Notes under the pieces: generated by a model
Databases searched by the model: none
What the model was told of the DNA's origin: nothing
What the model saw: the letters and a program-made list of their open reading frames with translations, nothing else
Position numbers and translations under genes: made by a program
Shown here: positions 33,969 through 42,872 of the stretch, piece by piece
Numbering within the stretch: the stretch's first letter is position 1
How the letters are laid out: each line of letters starts with the position of its first letter
NCBI RefSeq assembly: GCF_049195245.1
Contig: NZ_JBMIRR010000025.1
Coordinates: 1 to 64,000, forward strand
Length of the DNA stretch: 64,000 bases
Source of the DNA: Arenimonas sp049195245
GTDB lineage: Bacteria; Pseudomonadota; Gammaproteobacteria; Xanthomonadales; Xanthomonadaceae
Direction: 5' to 3'

Positions 33969-34697
33969 ATGCAACGCATCCTAATCATCGGCGCCAGCTC
34001 GGCCATCGCCGAAGCCACCGCCCGCGAATTCGCCCGGCGCGGCGCCCGCCTGTTCCTCGTGGCCCGCGACCCCGAACGCCTGGAGGCGATCTGCGCGGAC
34101 CTGCGCCTGCGCGGCGCCACCGCCGACGGCCATGTGCTGGACGCCAACGACATCCCCGGCCATGGGGCCATGCTCGATGCCGCCTGGGCCTCGCTGGGCA
34201 CGGTGGACGTGGCGCTGATCGCGCACGGCACCCTGCCCGACCAGGCGGCGTGCAGCGCCTCGGTCCAGCTCTCCCTGCGCGAGTTCGCCACCAATGGCAC
34301 CTCGGTCATCGCGCTTTGCGCCGCGCTGGCCCAGCGCCTGCAGGCGCCCGCCACGCTGGCCGTGATCAGCTCGGTGGCGGGTGACCGCGGCCGGGCCAGC
34401 AATTACCTCTACGGCAGCGCGAAGTCGGCCGTCAGCGCCTTCACCAGCGGCCTGCGCCAGGCGCTCAACGGCAGCGGTGTCAACGTGCTGACCATCAAGC
34501 CCGGCTTCGTGGACACCCCGATGACCGCGGCCTTCAAGAAGGGCGCGCTGTGGGCCACTCCGGCGCAGGTGGCCGCGGGCATCGTGCGTGCGGTCGAGAA
34601 GCGACGCGCGGTGGCCTACCTGCCGTGGTTCTGGTGGGGGATCATGCGGGTGATCACGCATATCCCCGAGTTCGTGTTCCGGAGGATCAAGCTGTGA
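33969..34697 (+). CDS. DprE2-like short-chain dehydrogenase
   Basis: 242 residues of the SDR family with GASSAIAEA near the N-terminus (the Gly-rich loop), the catalytic SSVAG and YGSAK, and IKPGFVDTPM. The C-terminal MRVITHIPEFVFRRI matches the membrane-associated tail of mycobacterial DprE2 (HIPRSIFRK). It would reduce the 2'-keto intermediate made by DprE1 to polyprenylphosphoryl-D-arabinose. The next gene starts inside its stop (GTGA). Confidence 0.87.
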   Translation: MQRILIIGASSAIAEATAREFARRGARLFLVARDPERLEAICADLRLRGATADGHVLDANDIPGHGAMLDAAWASLGTVDVALIAHGTLPDQAACSASVQLSLREFATNGTSVIALCAALAQRLQAPATLAVISSVAGDRGRASNYLYGSAKSAVSAFTSGLRQALNGSGVNVLTIKPGFVDTPMTAAFKKGALWATPAQVAAGIVRAVEKRRAVAYLPWFWWGIMRVITHIPEFVFRRIKL

Positions 34698-35647
34698 CGC
34701 CGGCCCTCGCCAAGGATGCCCGCATCGTGCTCACCGGCGCTGCCGGCCTGGTGGGCCAGAACCTGCTGGTCGAGCTGCGCGAGCAGGGCTACACGAACCT
34801 GGTCGCCATCGACAAGCACGGCTACAACCTCGACATCCTGCGTGGCCTGCATCCGGACGTGCAGGCCATCCAGGCCGACCTGGCCGAGCCCGGCGTCTGG
34901 GCCGATGCGTTTGCGGGCGCGGCCGTGGTGGTGCAGCTGCACGCGCAGATCACCGGCAAGCACCGCGAGCTGTTCGACCGCAACAACCTTACGGCCACCC
35001 GGCATGTGCTGGACGCGGTGAAGTCCCACGCGGTGCCCTACCTGGTGCACATAAGCTCGTCAGTGGTGAACTCGGTGGCCACCGACGACTACACCGAAAC
35101 CAAGAAGCAGCAGGAAGCGATGGTGGTGCAGTCCGGTCTCAGGCACTGCGTGCTGCGCCCCACCCTGATGTTCGGCTGGTTCGACCCCAAGCACCTGGGC
35201 TGGCTGTCGCGCTTCATGGCGCGCACGCCGGTGTTCCCCATTCCCGGCGACGGCCGCTTCATGCGCCAGCCGCTGTACGAGCGTGATTTCTGCCGCTGCA
35301 TCGTCAAGTGCATCGAGGCCCAGCCCGACGGCACCGTTTACGACATCGTCGGCGACACCCGCATCGACTACGTGGACATCATCCGCACCATCAAACGGGT
35401 CAAGGGCCTGCGGACCTTGATCGTGCACATTCCGATCGGGTTCTTCGCCTTCCTGCTGCGCACCTATTCCCTGTTCAGCCGCAAGCCGCCGTTCACGGCG
35501 GACCAGCTCAAGGCGCTGTCGGCCGGCGACGACTTCACCGGCGTGGACACCGCGGCGGTGTTCGGCGTCAAGCAGCACGGATTCGAGGACGCGGTGCGGG
35601 AAAGCTACACCGACCCACGCTACAGCCACATCATTCTCAAACGTTGA
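34694..35647 (+). CDS. NAD-dependent epimerase/dehydratase family protein
   Basis: 317 residues from a GTG that overlaps the previous stop by four bases. An extended-SDR Rossmann fold with TGAAGLVGQN at the N-terminus, HISSSVVNS, a YTETK catalytic Tyr-x3-Lys and LRPTLMFGWFD. The C-terminal third contains a hydrophobic segment (IPIGFFAFLLRTYSLF) that is unusual for a soluble sugar-nucleotide epimerase and suggests membrane contact. Substrate unknown. Given its neighbours it may act on a polyprenyl-linked sugar. Confidence 0.8.
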   Translation: MTPALAKDARIVLTGAAGLVGQNLLVELREQGYTNLVAIDKHGYNLDILRGLHPDVQAIQADLAEPGVWADAFAGAAVVVQLHAQITGKHRELFDRNNLTATRHVLDAVKSHAVPYLVHISSSVVNSVATDDYTETKKQQEAMVVQSGLRHCVLRPTLMFGWFDPKHLGWLSRFMARTPVFPIPGDGRFMRQPLYERDFCRCIVKCIEAQPDGTVYDIVGDTRIDYVDIIRTIKRVKGLRTLIVHIPIGFFAFLLRTYSLFSRKPPFTADQLKALSAGDDFTGVDTAAVFGVKQHGFEDAVRESYTDPRYSHIILKR

Positions 35648-35655
35648 AGACCACC

Positions 35656-36963
35656 ATGACCCCGACTCCCCGCCACTTCGCCGTCATCGGTTCCGGCCCC
35701 ATGGGCCTGATGGCCGCGCTGGACCTGTTGCGCGCCGGCCATGCCGTGGACGTGTTCGAACGCGACGACCGCATTGGCGGCATGTCCGCCAGCTTCGATT
35801 TCGACGGCCTTCAGATCGAGCGCTACTACCACTTCGTCTGCAGGACCGACGACCCGCTGTTCGCGCTGCTGGCAGACCTGAAGCTGTCGGACCGGCTGAA
35901 GTGGACCGACACCAAGATGGGTTATTTCATCGACGGCACCCTGTACAAGTGGGGCACGCCCTTCGCGCTGCTGTCGTTCCCCAAGATGGGGCTGGTCTCG
36001 AAGGTCCGCTACGCCCTGCACGTGCTGTACACCAAGGGCATCACCGACTGGAGCGCGCTGGACAAGCGCAACGCGGTGCAGTGGATCCAGGGCTGGATCG
36101 GCAAGAAGGCCTGGGACGTGCTCTGGGAGCGCACCTTCCGGCTGAAGTTCTTCGAGTACACGGACAACCTGTCGGCCTCGTGGATCGGCACCCGCATCAA
36201 GCGCATCGCGCTGTCGCGCCGGAACCTGTTCAACGAAAGCCTGGGCTATGTCGAAGGCGGCTCGGCCACGGTGCTGGAGGGCATGACGGCGGAGATCCGC
36301 CGCCTGGGTGGCCAAATCCACGTGTCTGCGGGCGTCCGGGAAGTGGTTTCGGAAGGCGGCAGGGTCACGGGCGTGCGCATCGGCGACGAGCTGCGCCCAT
36401 GCGACGCGGTACTTTCGACCGCCCCGATCCAGTACGTGCCCGGCTTCGTACCGGGCCTGCCGGCCGATTTCGCCGACAGCATCCGCAAGCTGCAGAACAT
36501 CCCGGTGGCCTGCGTCATCCTCAAGCTGCGGCACGCGGTGAGCGAAAACTTCTGGATGAACATCAGCGACGCCGGCATCGAAATCCCGGGCGTGATCGAA
36601 TACTCCAACCTCAACCCGGGCACGCGCGAGGGCGAACACGTCCTCTACGCGCCCTTCTACATGCCCAAGACCCACCCGAAGTGGTCGCTGCCCAACGACG
36701 CGCTGATCGACGAGGTCATCGGTTACCTGCCCAAGCTCAACCCCGCCTTCCGCAGCGACTGGGTGCTGGCCCGCCACTGCCACCGCTACGAGTTCGCGCA
36801 GGCGATCTGTCCGCCCGGCTTCCAGGCGATGCTGCCGCCGATGCGCACGCCGCTGGACGGGTTCTTCATGGCCGATACCGCCTACTACTATCCGGAAGAC
36901 CGTTCGATCTCCGAAAGCCTGGCGGTCGGAAGCAAGCTGGCGGCCGAGGCCCTGGCCGGGTGA
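35656..36963 (+). CDS. FAD/NAD(P)-dependent oxidoreductase, amine-oxidase/HemY-like
   Basis: 435 residues. N-terminal FAD fold VIGSGPMGLMAAL, then VFERDDRIGGMSASFDFDG, and a terminal FMADTAYYYPEDRSISESLAVG flavin contact. This group (COG1232) is common in polysaccharide loci and is distantly related to UDP-galactopyranose mutase and protoporphyrinogen oxidase. An aromatic-rich stretch (WERTFRLKFFEYTDNLSASWIG) forms the substrate region. The gene follows the epimerase by 8 bp and overlaps gtrA by four bases, so it belongs to the same operon, but its step is unknown. Confidence 0.8.
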   Translation: MTPTPRHFAVIGSGPMGLMAALDLLRAGHAVDVFERDDRIGGMSASFDFDGLQIERYYHFVCRTDDPLFALLADLKLSDRLKWTDTKMGYFIDGTLYKWGTPFALLSFPKMGLVSKVRYALHVLYTKGITDWSALDKRNAVQWIQGWIGKKAWDVLWERTFRLKFFEYTDNLSASWIGTRIKRIALSRRNLFNESLGYVEGGSATVLEGMTAEIRRLGGQIHVSAGVREVVSEGGRVTGVRIGDELRPCDAVLSTAPIQYVPGFVPGLPADFADSIRKLQNIPVACVILKLRHAVSENFWMNISDAGIEIPGVIEYSNLNPGTREGEHVLYAPFYMPKTHPKWSLPNDALIDEVIGYLPKLNPAFRSDWVLARHCHRYEFAQAICPPGFQAMLPPMRTPLDGFFMADTAYYYPEDRSISESLAVGSKLAAEALAG

Positions 36964-37364
36964 TCTCGCGCCAGTTCATGCTGTTCGTGCTGGCCGGCGG
37001 CATCGCGGCAGCGGCCAACTTCCTGTCGCGCATCGCGCTGGGGATGGTCATGCCCTACGTGCCGTCGATCGTGCTGGCCTATGGCATCGGCATGCTGACG
37101 GCCTTCCTGCTCAACCGCGCCTTCGTGTTCACCGGCGCCAGCAACAGCATGCGCAGCCAGGTCGGCTGGTTCGTGGCGGTCAATCTGCTGGCCGTCGCGC
37201 AGACGGTGTTGATCAGCCTGTTCCTGGCCCGCTGGCTGTTCCCGCGCTTTGGTTTCGACTGGCATCCTGAAACCGTCGCGCACGCCATCGGGGTGGCTGT
37301 CCCGGTGTTCACCAGTTTCATCGGACACCGGCTGCTCACGTTCCGCGGCGCCGACCGGGCCTGA
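36960..37364 (+). CDS. GtrA-like flippase candidate (second copy)
   Basis: 134 residues, GTG start overlapping the previous stop (GTGA). Four transmembrane helices and GtrA motifs LNRAFVFTG and GHRLLTFRG. In mycobacteria the GtrA protein Rv3789 is encoded with dprE1/dprE2 and is linked to decaprenylphosphoryl-arabinose export or arabinan assembly. Position here at the end of the same set of genes suggests a like role. It converges with the minus-strand operon 13 bp away. Confidence 0.85.
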   Translation: MISRQFMLFVLAGGIAAAANFLSRIALGMVMPYVPSIVLAYGIGMLTAFLLNRAFVFTGASNSMRSQVGWFVAVNLLAVAQTVLISLFLARWLFPRFGFDWHPETVAHAIGVAVPVFTSFIGHRLLTFRGADRA

Positions 37365-37377
37365 GCCCGGCCCGCCG

Positions 37378-39642
37378 TCAGGGCGCCGTGCGCGGACCCG
37401 GGTCGCGCCGCGTCGTCCAGACGGCCAGCAGCACCGAAAGCACCGCGGCGGCCCACGCGCTGGCGTCCCAGCGACCGTCGAAGTGCCGCAGCGGCTCAAG
37501 AACCCAGACGCCAATGCCGTAGGCCGCGATCACGCACCACGCCACGGCGAACACCACGCGGTTGCGCGCGATCACCAGCAGCAGCCCCAGGTGCAGCGCC
37601 AGCATGGCCTGGTAGGCCTGGTGGTGGTTGAGGTGGCAGTCGAGCGTCAGCAGTACGCCCAGCAGCACCGACAGCACGCCCCACAGGATCCATGGCGCCG
37701 TGGGCGCGATCGCGCGGGTGCGCGGCATCAGGCGCGCGACCAGGGCGCCGGCCGCCAGCAGCCCCATCGACGGCAGTACGTAGAAGAAGTCGCGCGCGCG
37801 CCAGGCATCGAGAGTGGACAAGGCCAGGCCAGGCTCGCCCAGCCCGCACTGGTTGCCGCGTCCGAGCAGGATCACCGCAAGTGCGGAGGCCTTGGCCGAA
37901 ATCCAGCCGGACAGCGTGGTGCCGGCATATGCCCGCTGGATGGTCTCCCAGACGCCCATCTGTTCTTCACCGAAACCGAAGGTTCCGGCGAACGCGAACT
38001 TCACCAGCGCGTTGGCCGGCGGATCAACCCAGCGCTGGTACAGCATCCACGGCGCAAGGATGGCGACGACGACCACGGCCGACAGCAGCATCGCGCGGAT
38101 CGTCGGCATGCCGCGCAGGAACATCGCCATCACGATCATCGGCGGCAGTGCGAACATCGCGCCGCCATGCGATTGCAGCGCCAGCGCCGACAGCAGCGCC
38201 GCGGTGACAAAGCCCGCCGTGTCCTCGCGCAGGGGTGATCGTGGCGAGCGCCCCGCCTGGAACAGCAGGTACGCCGCCGCCAGTCCGAACACCCCCGCCA
38301 GCAGCTTCGGCCACACGAAGCCGGCATTGAACAGCACGAAGGGCGACATCAGGCAGGCCGCGACCACCGCCATGCCAAGCCGCGCCGAGCCCGACGCGCG
38401 TCTGGCGACCAGGAACACGAGCGGCGCCCACAGCGTGTTCAGCAGCACGCCCATCGGCCAGGAATAGCGGTGGTAGAGATAGGGGCCGTCCGACGGCAGC
38501 AGGTGCGAACCGAACACCTTGCTGACCATCGCGTGCCAGCCATAGGCCAGCGGCGGACGGTCGGCCACGCTCCACGGGCCCATCCAACCGGTGTCCTGCA
38601 TGTCGCTCTTGGCCAGCATCTGGCCGATGCGCATCGGGATCTGGTTGTCGCTGGACCAGCGCGCGGGACTGAAGCGGGCGTTCGGCGACCAGGCACCGGC
38701 ATTGGTGTCCACCAGCCCATGGACCGCGACCACCATCAGGGCCACGCCCAGCCACAGCGACATCAGGCCGACGATGCGGGCGGCGCCCGGGTCCGTGGCC
38801 GCGGAACGGAAACCGGCGAACAGCCGGCCGGCGTTCCAGAGTCCCGCGCCGAACACCAGCAGGGTGAGCACGGTGCCCAGCACCGCCGTGGCGTGGAAAG
38901 CGAAGAACAGTCCGTAGCCGACCAGTCCGAATGCGCCCAGGGCGAGGCCCGCGCGCACGGGCGGCGCGAAGCCCGTTCCCAGCCTCCGCCAGCAAAGCCA
39001 CAGCAGGCCGGCGGCCACGCTCCAGGCCAGGAACAGGTAGGCCGCGGCCGCCGCCGTGGACGTCTTGAGGTCGTAAGCCAGCGACAGCGCGAACGGCGAA
39101 CCCATCGAGAGCTCGTACCGGGTCGAACGCACGTCCGCCACCAGCCGGACGCGGCGATCCTGGGCGCACCAGTCGGTCGCCGGCGCGAACGTGGCGATCG
39201 CCCAATCGGTGTTGGTACGCGCGTGCGCGAAGCGCAGGCTCTCGCCGGTGGCCAGGCAACTGACGTAGGTGTAGACATCCAGTTCACCGGCCGCGCCTCG
39301 CACCGGCACGCCGATGCCCGCGGCGGGCAGCACGAAGACCGGTGACTCGATGCGGCCGGGCTGTGCCTGGCGCTCCGGCGTCCAGGTGGTCCAAAAGCGG
39401 GCCTCCGGCGAACGCACGAGGCTTTCCGGCAACTGGCGAAGGTCCGGCCCGGTAGGCACGAACGCGCCGCTGACCAGCCAGCCATCAGCGCCCACCAGCG
39501 GTGCCTTCGGTGGATCCGGCCACAGCACGAGCACGATGGAAAGCAGCAATGCAGCTAGCCACGCGTACCTCGGCCAGCCGGACGGCGCACGGGCGTCGTC
39601 CGGCAACGCAGCCGCCGCCTGCGCGTCGCGTACGCCAGCCAT
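37378..39642 (-). CDS. large polytopic membrane protein, GT-C glycosyltransferase candidate
   Basis: 754 residues with about a dozen or more hydrophobic helices. After the first helix (about 27-42) there is a large loop, probably periplasmic, of about 150 residues. A later loop reads SSDNQIPMRIGQML ... VADRPPLAYG, which resembles the acidic first loop and PPL motif of GT39-like GT-C enzymes. These use polyprenyl-phosphate sugars as donors. It ends the minus-strand polysaccharide operon and faces the putative polyprenyl-arabinose operon, so it could be the user of that donor. No family match can be claimed beyond the GT-C-like pattern. Confidence 0.7.
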   Translation of the reverse strand: MAGVRDAQAAAALPDDARAPSGWPRYAWLAALLLSIVLVLWPDPPKAPLVGADGWLVSGAFVPTGPDLRQLPESLVRSPEARFWTTWTPERQAQPGRIESPVFVLPAAGIGVPVRGAAGELDVYTYVSCLATGESLRFAHARTNTDWAIATFAPATDWCAQDRRVRLVADVRSTRYELSMGSPFALSLAYDLKTSTAAAAAYLFLAWSVAAGLLWLCWRRLGTGFAPPVRAGLALGAFGLVGYGLFFAFHATAVLGTVLTLLVFGAGLWNAGRLFAGFRSAATDPGAARIVGLMSLWLGVALMVVAVHGLVDTNAGAWSPNARFSPARWSSDNQIPMRIGQMLAKSDMQDTGWMGPWSVADRPPLAYGWHAMVSKVFGSHLLPSDGPYLYHRYSWPMGVLLNTLWAPLVFLVARRASGSARLGMAVVAACLMSPFVLFNAGFVWPKLLAGVFGLAAAYLLFQAGRSPRSPLREDTAGFVTAALLSALALQSHGGAMFALPPMIVMAMFLRGMPTIRAMLLSAVVVVAILAPWMLYQRWVDPPANALVKFAFAGTFGFGEEQMGVWETIQRAYAGTTLSGWISAKASALAVILLGRGNQCGLGEPGLALSTLDAWRARDFFYVLPSMGLLAAGALVARLMPRTRAIAPTAPWILWGVLSVLLGVLLTLDCHLNHHQAYQAMLALHLGLLLVIARNRVVFAVAWCVIAAYGIGVWVLEPLRHFDGRWDASAWAAAVLSVLLAVWTTRRDPGPRTAP

Positions 39643-40205
39643 CAGGGGGCTCCGATCACCAGGCGGCGATCGTTGTCGCAGCGGCGGAGCGGCGCGTTTT
39701 CATCCTCACCCGCAGCATAGAGCAGCGACAGCCGCCAGGTTCCGGCCGGCAGGTCGGCTGGATCGAGCGCCAGCTCGAAGCCACTTTTCTCAAGTCCCTT
39801 CCTCTCGGGGAAGACCGCCGCCACGTCGCTGCGGTCCACGCCCAGCACCACTGGAACAGCCGCCTCCAACTCGCCTGCCGCGTCGGAAAACTGCAGCTGT
39901 ATCCGGTGCGGCACCGCGCCGCGCTCGTCGCCCAGCCAGCCGCGGAGGACGAGCGGCTCTTCCAGGGTCGCGGGGTCCGTATCCAGCACTTTGTCGCCCA
40001 GGTACTCGATGTTGCAGAAGCTGACCGTCTCCGGGCCCGCGGCCTTGACCGGCGAGTCCGGACTGACCACTGGGCCGCCCGGCGGCGTCACCGGCGGCGG
40101 CGCTTCGCTGCACGCCATCAGCGACAGCAGGCAAGCCAGCAGCCCGGATCGGGCCAGCATCGAAGGCCAACGGCGGACCTTCGCTACGTAAGCAGGGGTG
40201 CGCAT
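39642..40205 (-). CDS. putative lipoprotein, paralogue of the neighbouring upstream gene
   Basis: 187 residues from 40205; an internal ATG at 40163 is an alternative start, and neither has a clear Shine-Dalgarno site. The lipobox LMAC follows a hydrophobic stretch. The mature part shares an ordered set of motifs with the adjacent protein at 40213-40800: CNIEYLG, LRGWLGDE, VPVVLG/VPLQLG, DVAAxFP, PAxLPAGTWR, YAAGE/YTAGE and a final CDNxR. The pair is therefore a tandem duplication. Stop and next start overlap (TGATG). Function unknown; the location in a glycan operon suggests a role at the envelope. Confidence 0.75.
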   Translation of the reverse strand: MRTPAYVAKVRRWPSMLARSGLLACLLSLMACSEAPPPVTPPGGPVVSPDSPVKAAGPETVSFCNIEYLGDKVLDTDPATLEEPLVLRGWLGDERGAVPHRIQLQFSDAAGELEAAVPVVLGVDRSDVAAVFPERKGLEKSGFELALDPADLPAGTWRLSLLYAAGEDENAPLRRCDNDRRLVIGAP

Positions 40206-40212
40206 GGTCGGC

Positions 40213-40800
40213 TTACGCGGCCGGAGCGACGGTGACCCGACGCCCGTTGTCGCAGGAGACCGCGCGGGCGCCGGCGCCTTCGCCCGCGGTGTACACCAGG
40301 TGCACCCGCCACGTACCCGCCGGCAGGCCCGCCGGCGAAAGGGCCTGGTTGAAGCCGCCGTTGGCCAGGCCCGCCTTGCCTGGAAACGCTGCCGCGACAT
40401 CTTCGCGCGAACCGCCCAGCTGCAGCGGTACACGCGCCATCACGTTGTCGGCGTCGTCCACGAACCGTAGCTCAACATCGCGGGGCGTGGCGCCCTGCTC
40501 GTCGCCGAGCCAGCCGCGCAGCGACTGCGGGGCGTCCAGCAGCACCGGCTCCGCACCGAACGCGACGGTACCCAGGTATTCGATGTTGCACAGCGTGCCG
40601 GGAATGAACTTGGCGCCCTCCGCGTACGTCTCCGCACCGGACGCGATCGGCGACGGCGTCGCCGCGGCAGCAGCGACGGGCGCCGCCTCGGTGGCGGCGG
40701 CGGGCGCAGCGGGTTCGGGCGCCGGGGCGTTGGGTTCACGGCACGCCGCCAGCATCAGCACCGGGGCGAGGGAAAGCAGCAACAAGCGGGAACGATTCAT
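40213..40800 (-). CDS. putative lipoprotein, paralogue of the neighbouring downstream gene
   Basis: 195 residues. Signal peptide ending in the lipobox LAAC, then an Ala/Pro-rich linker of about 45 residues, and a domain matching the protein at 39642-40205 motif by motif (CNIEYLG to CDNGR). The start at 40800 overlaps the acyltransferase stop by four bases (ATGA). I do not recognise the domain. Confidence 0.8.
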   Translation of the reverse strand: MNRSRLLLLSLAPVLMLAACREPNAPAPEPAAPAAATEAAPVAAAAATPSPIASGAETYAEGAKFIPGTLCNIEYLGTVAFGAEPVLLDAPQSLRGWLGDEQGATPRDVELRFVDDADNVMARVPLQLGGSREDVAAAFPGKAGLANGGFNQALSPAGLPAGTWRVHLVYTAGEGAGARAVSCDNGRRVTVAPAA

Positions 40801-41978
40801 CGGGACGTCTCCGGGACGGGCGCCACGGCGGGCGCGTTCTGGATGGGAGTGCGCGGTGACCAGCGCGAGGCGATGCGGCGACCGAACTGGATGCCCGGCT
40901 TTTCGATCCAGCGGTAGGTCAGGCTGGAGAGCGGAAGCAGAATGGCCAGGGTCAGGGCCAGCGAGGCAAGGAACGCCAGCGAAAGATTGCCCGCTTCGGC
41001 GTAGATGCGGCGATAGACCGGAATCAGGAAATACACGAGGGTCGGGTGAAGCAGATAGACCGAATAACTGACCTTGCCCAGGTAGGCGGTGGCCCGATTC
41101 ACCATCAGCCGGGTCGGGCACAGCGCCAGACCGATGGCAAGGATCGCGCACACCACGCCGGGCCAGGCATAGGCGGTGCCGAACACGCCCGGCAGCCATC
41201 CCTGCAGCATTGCGCAGTAGGCAAACAGGCCGCCGAGCAGCAGGGCGGCGCCGACGCCGCGACGCTCGGCGGTGTCGCCGGCCGTCGCATGCGAGCGCAT
41301 GAAAGTGAAGTACAGCACCACGCCCAGCGCGAAGGTCGGGAAGTACTTCAGGGCGTTCCATTGCAGCATCGACGCCTTCCACTCCGGCGGCAACAGCAGG
41401 TATTCGAGCGCCAGCTGCACGGCCATCCAGCCCAGGATGCAGGCGAAGAAGAAGGCGATCGCGGTGGAAAGTTGCCGGATCCGGTAGTAGACCAGCGGGA
41501 ACACGGCGTAGAACACCATCTCGATGCCGATCGTCCAGCTGGCCCAGACGAAACCTTCCTCACCGCCCGGCACGAGGTTGAAGACGAACAGCACCGACGC
41601 CAGCACTTCCCACGGCGAATGCAGCACGCCGAAGGCCAGCCAGTCGCGCAGCAGCGACAGCGGTATCAGCAGGTAGAACAGCGGCGCGATGCGGAAGAAG
41701 CGGTGCAGGTAGAAGCTCAGCACCGGCCGGCTGTCGCGCTCGCGCATCGGCATCGTGTAATAAAGCGAGAAGGCACTGACGATGAAGAACATCACCACGC
41801 CATTACCGCCCGAGTGCGCGAACTTCTCGGCCCACAGCGGCGCCAGCAGCGCCGGCTGCGGGATCAGCAGCATGTGGTAGACCACGACGTACACGGCCGC
41901 CAGGCCGCGCAGGGAGTCCAGGAACTCCAGGCGCGGTCCGGCCGAAGGCGCACCCGGCAGCACGGCGGAGCTGGCCAT
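40797..41978 (-). CDS. acyltransferase family 3 (OafA-like) membrane protein
   Basis: 393 residues with ten or so helices. The N-terminal EFLDSLRGLAAVYVVVYH is the family signature, whose arginine and histidine are needed for acyl transfer, and SYSVYLLHP closes the domain. Such proteins O-acylate O-antigen or exopolysaccharide sugars. The start at 41978 (MASSAVL) is chosen since the upstream open frame overlaps the methyltransferase gene. The gene is translationally coupled to the lipoprotein downstream. Confidence 0.9.
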   Translation of the reverse strand: MASSAVLPGAPSAGPRLEFLDSLRGLAAVYVVVYHMLLIPQPALLAPLWAEKFAHSGGNGVVMFFIVSAFSLYYTMPMRERDSRPVLSFYLHRFFRIAPLFYLLIPLSLLRDWLAFGVLHSPWEVLASVLFVFNLVPGGEEGFVWASWTIGIEMVFYAVFPLVYYRIRQLSTAIAFFFACILGWMAVQLALEYLLLPPEWKASMLQWNALKYFPTFALGVVLYFTFMRSHATAGDTAERRGVGAALLLGGLFAYCAMLQGWLPGVFGTAYAWPGVVCAILAIGLALCPTRLMVNRATAYLGKVSYSVYLLHPTLVYFLIPVYRRIYAEAGNLSLAFLASLALTLAILLPLSSLTYRWIEKPGIQFGRRIASRWSPRTPIQNAPAVAPVPETSR

Positions 41979-41986
41979 GCCTGGGC

Positions 41987-42829
41987 TCACCGCGGCTTGC
42001 GCAACACGAAGCAGGCCTGGTCGTACTTGCTGCCGTCGAAGTAGCCCGACACGAATTCCAGTCCGGTGCCGAAACCCTTGCGCGCGTACGCCTCCGGGAT
42101 CCAAGTCTCGCCGTAGAAGCTCGAGTCGCGCGGACCGCCGCCACCGACGCCGCTGGAGCTGCCATGCACCAGCTCGCCGCGGCGGTACGCGGCACGGGCC
42201 GCGTCCACGTCCGGAAACAGGGCGCCCAGTGCCTTGATGTAGTCCGAGGCGTCCTGCTGCTGGGCCGCCCACTCGCAGAAGCCGAAGAAGGACTCATGCC
42301 GCGTCGTGAAGGCGACCACGCCCCCCGGCTTGAGGATGCGTTCGAACTCCGCCATCCATGCGGTCGCGGCGCTCTCGGACAGATGCGAGAACACCGAATA
42401 GGCGAAGATCAGGTCGAACTTCCCGTCGGGGTAGGCCGTCGGCGGGAACGCCGCGCACTGGATGAAGTTGTCGGACTTGAACAGGCTGCGGGTGATGTCC
42501 ACGAAGGCGGGATCCACGTCCACGCCGTGGATGTTCTCGATCCGGAAGTCGTGCATGAAGACGCGGGAGATGCGCCCCCAGCCGAAGCCGAAGTCGAGCG
42601 CGGTGGAATTCGCATCCAGCACCAGCCCGGCCTTGTCCATGCCGTTTCGGACATCCTCGTAAAAGGCGTGCGCCTGCAGCAGCGCGGCTTCCGAGGACAG
42701 TCCGGTGGTGTTGCGCTGCAGCTGTTCGTCCGGGAACGCGGGCAAGGGCTGGCCGAACGGGCTGGTGCCACCGATGGCGAGACTGTCAATCAACGTGTCC
42801 AGCCAGGAAGTCGTGCTTTCGGAAATCAT
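41987..42829 (-). CDS. class I SAM-dependent methyltransferase
   Basis: 280 residues from 42829, where GGAG lies seven bases upstream. SAM fold: LDFGFGWGRISR (motif I), VDVDPAFVDI, FDLIFAYSVFSHL and LKPGGVVAFTTR. The C-terminal half carries a glycine-rich loop (SSSGVGGGGPRDSSFYG) near a variable acceptor site. It probably methylates a sugar of the cell-surface glycan. Lies 8 bp ahead of the acyltransferase gene. Confidence 0.88.
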   Translation of the reverse strand: MISESTTSWLDTLIDSLAIGGTSPFGQPLPAFPDEQLQRNTTGLSSEAALLQAHAFYEDVRNGMDKAGLVLDANSTALDFGFGWGRISRVFMHDFRIENIHGVDVDPAFVDITRSLFKSDNFIQCAAFPPTAYPDGKFDLIFAYSVFSHLSESAATAWMAEFERILKPGGVVAFTTRHESFFGFCEWAAQQQDASDYIKALGALFPDVDAARAAYRRGELVHGSSSGVGGGGPRDSSFYGETWIPEAYARKGFGTGLEFVSGYFDGSKYDQACFVLRKPR

Positions 42830-42872
42830 GGATATCTCCAACGGTGGGATTCGGGCAGGCGCCCGGCATTTT

